Part shown: positions 60,174-64,000 of the stretch, piece by piece | Numbering within the stretch: position 1 is the first letter of the stretch | Layout of the letters: each line of letters begins with the position of its first letter | Assembly (NCBI RefSeq): GCF_029577735.1 | Contig: NZ_JARQTO010000012.1 | Span: 62,001-126,000, forward strand | Origin: Exercitatus varius | GTDB taxonomy: Bacteria > Pseudomonadota > Gammaproteobacteria > Enterobacterales > Pasteurellaceae | Length of the DNA: 64,000 nt | Direction of reading: 5' to 3' | The notes under the pieces: model-generated | Database searches by the model: none | Told to the model about the DNA's origin: nothing | The model's input: the letters and a program-made list of their open reading frames with translations, nothing else | Made by a program: the position numbers and the translations under genes

Positions 60174-60203
60174 ATGATAATGACTAACCCTATTCGCTGT
60201 CAA
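60174..60203 (-). promoter_or_regulatory. Probable tRNA-Ala promoter
   Basis: On the minus strand, TTGACA (60198-60203) and TATCAT (60174-60179) are 18 bases apart, 17 bases before the tRNA 5' end. The -35 box is exact. Confidence 0.6.
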
Positions 60204-60240
60204 CCATTAATCCAAAATGATTGCAACGATAGCCTAAAAT

Positions 60241-61683
60241 TTAAGCAGCTTGCGCTTTAATGAAGGCAAGGGCTTTGTCGATGCGCGCCAATACGCGTTC
60301 GCGACCGATTCCCGCAAGGGTGACGTCCATGGACGGCGATTGACCGGCTCCGGTGACGGCAACGCGTAACGGCATGCCGACTTTACCCATGCCTACGCCC
60401 AATTCGGCGGCGGTTTGCTCGATTGCCCCGTGCGTATTGTGCGCGTCCCAAACGGAAAGTGCGGTCAATTTTTCTTTTACTTTTTCCAACGGTTCAATTG
60501 CTGCGGCTTTAAGGTGTTTTTTCGCCGCCGCTTCGTCAAAGTTTTCAAATTCTTCAAAGAAATAACAGCTGGACAATGCCATTTCCCGCAGCGTTTTGCT
60601 GCGTTCCGCGAACATAGACACGATGTCGGTTAACGCCGGACCGTTTGTGATATCAACGCCCAAATCCCGATATTGCCAGGCTAAATGTTTTGCCACGTAA
60701 TCCGGCGGCAATTCGCGCATATAATGCTGATTGAGCCATTGCAGCTTTTCCGTATTGAACGCGCTGGCAGATTTGCTCACGTGTTCCAGTTCAAACAAAC
60801 GAATCATTTCTTCGCGACTGAAAATTTCTTGATCGCCGTGACCCCAGCCTAAACGCACCAGATAATTCACCAAGGCTTCCGGCAGATAACCGTCGTCGCG
60901 GTATTGCATGACACTGACGGCGCCATGGCGTTTGGATAATTTTTGTCCGTCGTCGCCGTTGATCATGGAAACGTGGGCGTAAGTGGGAATCGGTGCGCCC
61001 AAGGCTTCTAAAATATTGATTTGACGCGGTGTGTTGTTGATGTGATCTTCGCCGCGCACAACATGGGTAATGCCCATATCCCAGTCATCCACCACCACGC
61101 AGAAATTGTAAGTCGGCGAACCGTCGGTACGGCGAATGATTAAATCGTCCAGTTCGTGGTTGCTGATTTCAATACGACCGCGCACCGCGTCTTCAAATAC
61201 CACGGAACCTTCCTGCGGGTTTTTAAACCGAACTACGTGCGGCTCGTCGGGCGAATGACTGTGATCGTGCAGACAATGACGATCGTAACGCGGTTTTTGT
61301 TTATTGGCTTCTTGCGTATGACGTAATTGTTCCAGACGTTCTTTTGTGCAGTAACAACGATAGGCTAAGCCTTGTTCAATCATTTGATCGATAACCTGAT
61401 TGTAGCGATCAAAACGTTTGGTTTGAAAATAAGGACCGTGTTCCCAGGAAAGATTTAACCATTCCATGCCTTCGATAATGGCGGCAGTGGCCTCCGGCGT
61501 AGAGCGTTCTAAGTCCGTGTCTTCAATACGTAACACGAATTCGCCGTGATTATGCTTTGCATATAACCAGGAATACAGCGCCGTACGGGCGCCGCCTACA
61601 TGCAGATAGCCGGTCGGGCTGGGGGCGAAGCGAGTGCGGACTTTTACATTGGGATCTAAATCAAATAACGGTGCTAATTTCAT
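60241..61683 (-). CDS. gltX: Glutamyl-tRNA synthetase
   Basis: 480 residues from ATG 61683 (site gaaggcaataag; frame opens at 61701). Class I synthetase: RFAPSPTGYLHVGGARTAL has the HIGH-type HVGG and DGQKLSKRHGAVSV the KMSKS-type KLSKR. A zinc-like insert CYCTKERLEQLR is also visible. Charges tRNA-Glu in the cytosol. The tRNA-Val cluster is divergent from it. Confidence 0.98.
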   Translation of the reverse strand: MKLAPLFDLDPNVKVRTRFAPSPTGYLHVGGARTALYSWLYAKHNHGEFVLRIEDTDLERSTPEATAAIIEGMEWLNLSWEHGPYFQTKRFDRYNQVIDQMIEQGLAYRCYCTKERLEQLRHTQEANKQKPRYDRHCLHDHSHSPDEPHVVRFKNPQEGSVVFEDAVRGRIEISNHELDDLIIRRTDGSPTYNFCVVVDDWDMGITHVVRGEDHINNTPRQINILEALGAPIPTYAHVSMINGDDGQKLSKRHGAVSVMQYRDDGYLPEALVNYLVRLGWGHGDQEIFSREEMIRLFELEHVSKSASAFNTEKLQWLNQHYMRELPPDYVAKHLAWQYRDLGVDITNGPALTDIVSMFAERSKTLREMALSSCYFFEEFENFDEAAAKKHLKAAAIEPLEKVKEKLTALSVWDAHNTHGAIEQTAAELGVGMGKVGMPLRVAVTGAGQSPSMDVTLAGIGRERVLARIDKALAFIKAQAA

Positions 61684-61806
61684 CTTATTGCCTTCATTCA
61701 TGATATAAACTTCGCTATTGTACTCGTTTTTTATCTAAAAAATGACTAGAAATTTTAAACTTATGCCTATTTTTAAGCCAATTAATGCAAATTTCACAAA
61801 AAGAGG

Positions 61807-61834
61807 TTGACTGTAATCCTGGATTCCCTATAAT
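61807..61834 (+). promoter_or_regulatory. Promoter of the tRNA-Val cluster
   Basis: TTGACT and a perfect TATAAT with 16 bases between, followed by ACGCCCC, a GC-rich discriminator usual for stable RNA under stringent control. It lies 17 bases before the first tRNA. Confidence 0.8.
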
Positions 61835-61850
61835 ACGCCCCACAAACAGC

Positions 61851-61926
61851 GGGCGATTAGCTCAGTTGGGAGAGCACCTCCCTTACAAGGAGGGGGTCAC
61901 TGGTTCGAGACCGGTATCGCCCACCA
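61851..61926 (+). tRNA. tRNA-Val (UAC), copy 1
   Basis: 76 bases, from GGGCGATTAGCTCAG to encoded CCA. Anticodon arm CCTCC-CTTACAA-GGAGG gives UAC. Reads GUA and other valine codons. First of three identical tandem copies. Confidence 0.98.
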
Positions 61927-61978
61927 CTTTCCATAAGGTGTTCGCTGTTTATCCCTTTGATTTTAAGGCTCTTTAAGC

Positions 61979-62054
61979 GGGCGATTAGCTCAGTTGGGAG
62001 AGCACCTCCCTTACAAGGAGGGGGTCACTGGTTCGAGACCGGTATCGCCCACCA
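61979..62054 (+). tRNA. tRNA-Val (UAC), copy 2
   Basis: 76 bases identical to copy 1, after a 52-base spacer. The same transcript is likely since no terminator or promoter is seen between them. Confidence 0.98.
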
Positions 62055-62160
62055 CTTAAAGCCTGCAAATCTAAACCGACAAATTTGAAGCGAGTGCAAA
62101 AGCGCAGATCGTACATTAAATACGACAAAGCTATTTAACACGCGGTAGCGAAAAATTTTA

Positions 62161-62236
62161 GGGCGATTAGCTCAGTTGGGAGAGCACCTCCCTTACAAGG
62201 AGGGGGTCACTGGTTCGAGACCGGTATCGCCCACCA
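62161..62236 (+). tRNA. tRNA-Val (UAC), copy 3
   Basis: 76 bases identical to copies 1 and 2, after a 106-base spacer that contains TCGTA-N7-TACGA. No clear terminator follows; an AT-rich stretch leads into the promoter of the next gene. Confidence 0.98.
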
Positions 62237-62244
62237 ATTCTTTT

Positions 62245-62273
62245 TTGAACTTCATTTTTAATTTCGTTATACT
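62245..62273 (+). promoter_or_regulatory. Promoter of the LTA-synthase-family gene
   Basis: TTGAAC (62245-62250) and TATACT (62268-62273) with 17 bases between, 37 bases before the TTG start codon. It begins 9 bases after the third tRNA-Val, so the protein gene need not depend on the tRNA transcript. Confidence 0.6.
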
Positions 62274-62309
62274 GCGACTCTTAATTATTATTCTCGCAGG
62301 AACTGTATT

Positions 62310-64000
62310 TTGTCTCTCGTAAGCATCATTTTCGTTATCTGGATTTTATTTGCTTATTTTCAACTGATTCTACATTTTCATCGCCTGAAAATGATGAATG
62401 CTTTCATCCCCCGCGATGTGCGTCGCGGCACACAATATCAACCCGCGCTCAGCCGAATGCTGAAACGCGGCGCCCAATTCGACGCCAAAGTCATCGCCAT
62501 TATTCTGGCGCCGTTTTTTTTGTTCGGCTCCGCCTCTTTTGCATTTTTAAGCGTAAATTCGACCGCACTTATTTGGTCTATGTACATTTTTGTTCTGGCT
62601 TTTGCGCTTATCGGCATTGTGGTCGGTAATTTTTATTACTTTAAAACCTACAATAATTATTACGACATGTTTATGTTCGGTTTAGCGGAAGACGACACCA
62701 AGGCGGTACTGAAAAATATTTACGACGATTATCCCGTCATTTCCGGATTTTTTGCGATTTTTGCTTTGGCCTTCATTCCCGGCTGGTTGACCCATTATGC
62801 TTTGATAAATTGGCATATCGACTTTAACCCTTGGTGGTCCTTGCTGTTATTTATCGGCACGTTATGCGCGCTTGCCTTCTTTGCTCGAGGCACCATTCAT
62901 TCCACGCCGCTGGGCAAAAATCATGCGCAAGTAGCTTCTCTTGCGGTCATCAACAAACTGGTTCCCAACGGCGTTATCGCTATGGAATGGGCATTCGGCG
63001 ATCGCAAACGCAATATTCGTTTTGAACCGGTGGATTTAGACCAAGGCAAAGCCTTGATGCGACAGGTTTTCGGCACCGAATCTTTAATCGAACGCACGCC
63101 GAAAAACGATAAGCTTGCCGCCTTGAAACCGCACGTATTTCTTGCCGTAATGGAAAGTTTCGGCACCAATTATTTGGTGTTGGATAATGCGCAAACGAAT
63201 GATTTATTAGGTAATTTTCGCCCGCACTTTGAGCGCGACATAGTGTTCAAACGTTTTATTTCCGATTACGACGGCACCGCGCCGACTCTGGCTTCGCTGT
63301 ATTTTTACAGCCCGATTCAGAATATCAGTCAATCTTCGGCGCAGCAAACCAAGCTACCGTACAATCCGTTTTTAACTTATAAACAACAAGGTTACCGCAC
63401 GATTTTTATCACCTCTGGCGGCATGATGTGGCGTAATCTCGGCAATTATCTGCCGCTGCAAGGCGTGGACGAACTGTACGATCAAAACGACATCATCGAA
63501 GCGTTTCCTGAAGCGAAATCTTCGCTGTCTTACTGGGGAATCGCCGACGAATACGCGCTGGCGTTAGCGGAGAAATTGCTGGCGGAAGCGCAGGAGCCAC
63601 TGTTCATCAATTTCTTAAGCATCACCAATCATCCGCCTTACGACGTGCCGACGCACTATCGGGCGGAACGCATTAATCCTGCCGCGCTGGACGGCAAATT
63701 CGGTTCCGAACAGGAAAACCGTAAATCCCTAACGACCTATCAATACGCCAATAATGCCTTGGGAAATTTCGTTTCCAATCTGGATCAGATGGAAAACGGG
63801 CGAAAGACCGTTATTGCCGTCACCGGCGATCATCACGTACGCTGTGTGCGTTTTGACGCGCCGAAAGAAAATTTTATGGCGAAAGGCGTGCCCTTTTACC
63901 TGCACGTGCCGGAGGCGGTGAAAAACGCGGTGGCGATTCGTTTTGACGCGAATCGCCTCGGTTCGCACAAAGACATTATGCCTACTTTGTACGCATTAAG
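62310..64000 (+). CDS. LTA synthase / phosphoethanolamine-transferase-like sulfatase-fold protein (3' end outside window)
   Basis: Open from TTG 62310 to the window end, 563 codons; the end is missing. Ribosome site aggaa lies 7 bases before the TTG, and no better ATG precedes the first membrane helix. Four or five membrane helices (to about residue 200) are followed by a periplasmic alkaline-phosphatase-type domain: ESFGTNY near residue 281, the likely nucleophile T323 in DGTAPTLASL, TGDHH near residue 505 and GSHKDIMPTL at the edge, which are metal-ligand motifs. Relatives transfer phosphoglycerol or phosphoethanolamine to glycans or lipids. Gram-negatives lack LTA, so the acceptor is probably an LOS or glucan; that is inference. 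Confidence 0.88.
   Translation, partial: MSLVSIIFVIWILFAYFQLILHFHRLKMMNAFIPRDVRRGTQYQPALSRMLKRGAQFDAKVIAIILAPFFLFGSASFAFLSVNSTALIWSMYIFVLAFALIGIVVGNFYYFKTYNNYYDMFMFGLAEDDTKAVLKNIYDDYPVISGFFAIFALAFIPGWLTHYALINWHIDFNPWWSLLLFIGTLCALAFFARGTIHSTPLGKNHAQVASLAVINKLVPNGVIAMEWAFGDRKRNIRFEPVDLDQGKALMRQVFGTESLIERTPKNDKLAALKPHVFLAVMESFGTNYLVLDNAQTNDLLGNFRPHFERDIVFKRFISDYDGTAPTLASLYFYSPIQNISQSSAQQTKLPYNPFLTYKQQGYRTIFITSGGMMWRNLGNYLPLQGVDELYDQNDIIEAFPEAKSSLSYWGIADEYALALAEKLLAEAQEPLFINFLSITNHPPYDVPTHYRAERINPAALDGKFGSEQENRKSLTTYQYANNALGNFVSNLDQMENGRKTVIAVTGDHHVRCVRFDAPKENFMAKGVPFYLHVPEAVKNAVAIRFDANRLGSHKDIMPTLYAL

Noticed and set aside
62055..62160. Small RNA gene between tRNA-Val copies 2 and 3
   Set aside because: Only a weak TCGTA-N7-TACGA repeat; no promoter or terminator of its own. 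Best taken as a processed spacer.
61851..62236. tRNA-Val array as an attachment site or edge of a mobile element
   Set aside because: The repeats are complete tRNA genes of one operon with a promoter; no integrase, direct att repeats beyond the tRNAs, or phage genes are seen.

Overview
The window is chromosomal DNA from a gamma-proteobacterium of the family Pasteurellaceae. The clearest sign is the very frequent 9-mer AAGTGCGGT (or its complement ACCGCACTT), the Haemophilus-type DNA uptake signal sequence (USS), found in most gaps and many genes. The six-subunit Na+-NQR operon, protein D (GlpQ), the NlpD/LppB locus and a urease operon with a urea transporter fit a member of the Hin-USS clade. 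Urease plus an anaerobic mixed-acid gene set would suit a Basfia / 'Mannheimia succiniciproducens'-like organism, but that species call is inference. The USS dialect is not the ACAAGCGGT type of A. pleuropneumoniae or M. haemolytica.

Layout. 1-1.4 kb: end of a prepilin peptidase, then coaE, yacG and a small acetyltransferase. 1.4-10 kb (minus strand): the nqrABCDEF operon followed by apbE and nqrM, the flavinylation and maturation factors for the same complex, then mnmA. 10.2-14.3 kb: bolA-type gene, YajG-like lipoprotein, SMR exporter, ABC-F ATPase YheS, MarC-type membrane protein. 14.4-20 kb: glpT, glpQ and adhE, with CRP-type sites in front of glpT and adhE. 20-24.8 kb: Na+/H+ antiporter, tex (broken by two unresolved bases at 22685-22686) and transaldolase. 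25-29.4 kb: lepA-lepB-rnc-era. 29.5-34.6 kb: grcA with FNR boxes, ung, yaaA, an orphan lipoprotein, psiE, waaF, gpmA. 34.7-41.7 kb: envC, a YibQ-type deacetylase-fold gene, a DUF2301-like membrane protein, a YebE-like protein, pflA, dprA, ilvY and a VOC-family gene. 41.8-46.2 kb: ilvC, surE, a YqaA-type membrane protein, a tiny lipoprotein and nlpD. 46.3-49.8 kb: BCCT transporter and a Gfo/Idh/MocA oxidoreductase. 50-56.5 kb: urea transporter divergent from ureABCEFGD. 56.5-60 kb: CDF metal exporter, HIBADH-family reductase, OYE-family flavoprotein. 60-64 kb: tRNA-Ala, gltX, three identical tRNA-Val genes, and an LTA-synthase-family gene that runs off the end.

How it works together. NQR makes a sodium gradient that antiporters such as the NhaP-type protein can use. 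grcA, pflA and adhE serve anaerobic pyruvate and ethanol metabolism. glpT and glpQ feed glycerol phosphate. EnvC and NlpD, both with degenerate M23 domains, are the two divisome activators of cell-wall amidases. Prepilin peptidase and DprA belong to natural competence, consistent with the dense USS.

No prophage, insertion sequence or CRISPR array was seen. Most of the window is ordinary housekeeping DNA. The items most worth a second look are the short palindromes that fill the gaps of the urease operon, USS pairs that form matched-arm hairpins, a perfect USS hairpin over the likely start of yibQ, USS-encoded signal-peptide cores, a 62-residue lipoprotein resembling the N-terminus of its neighbour NlpD, and the assembly gap in tex.
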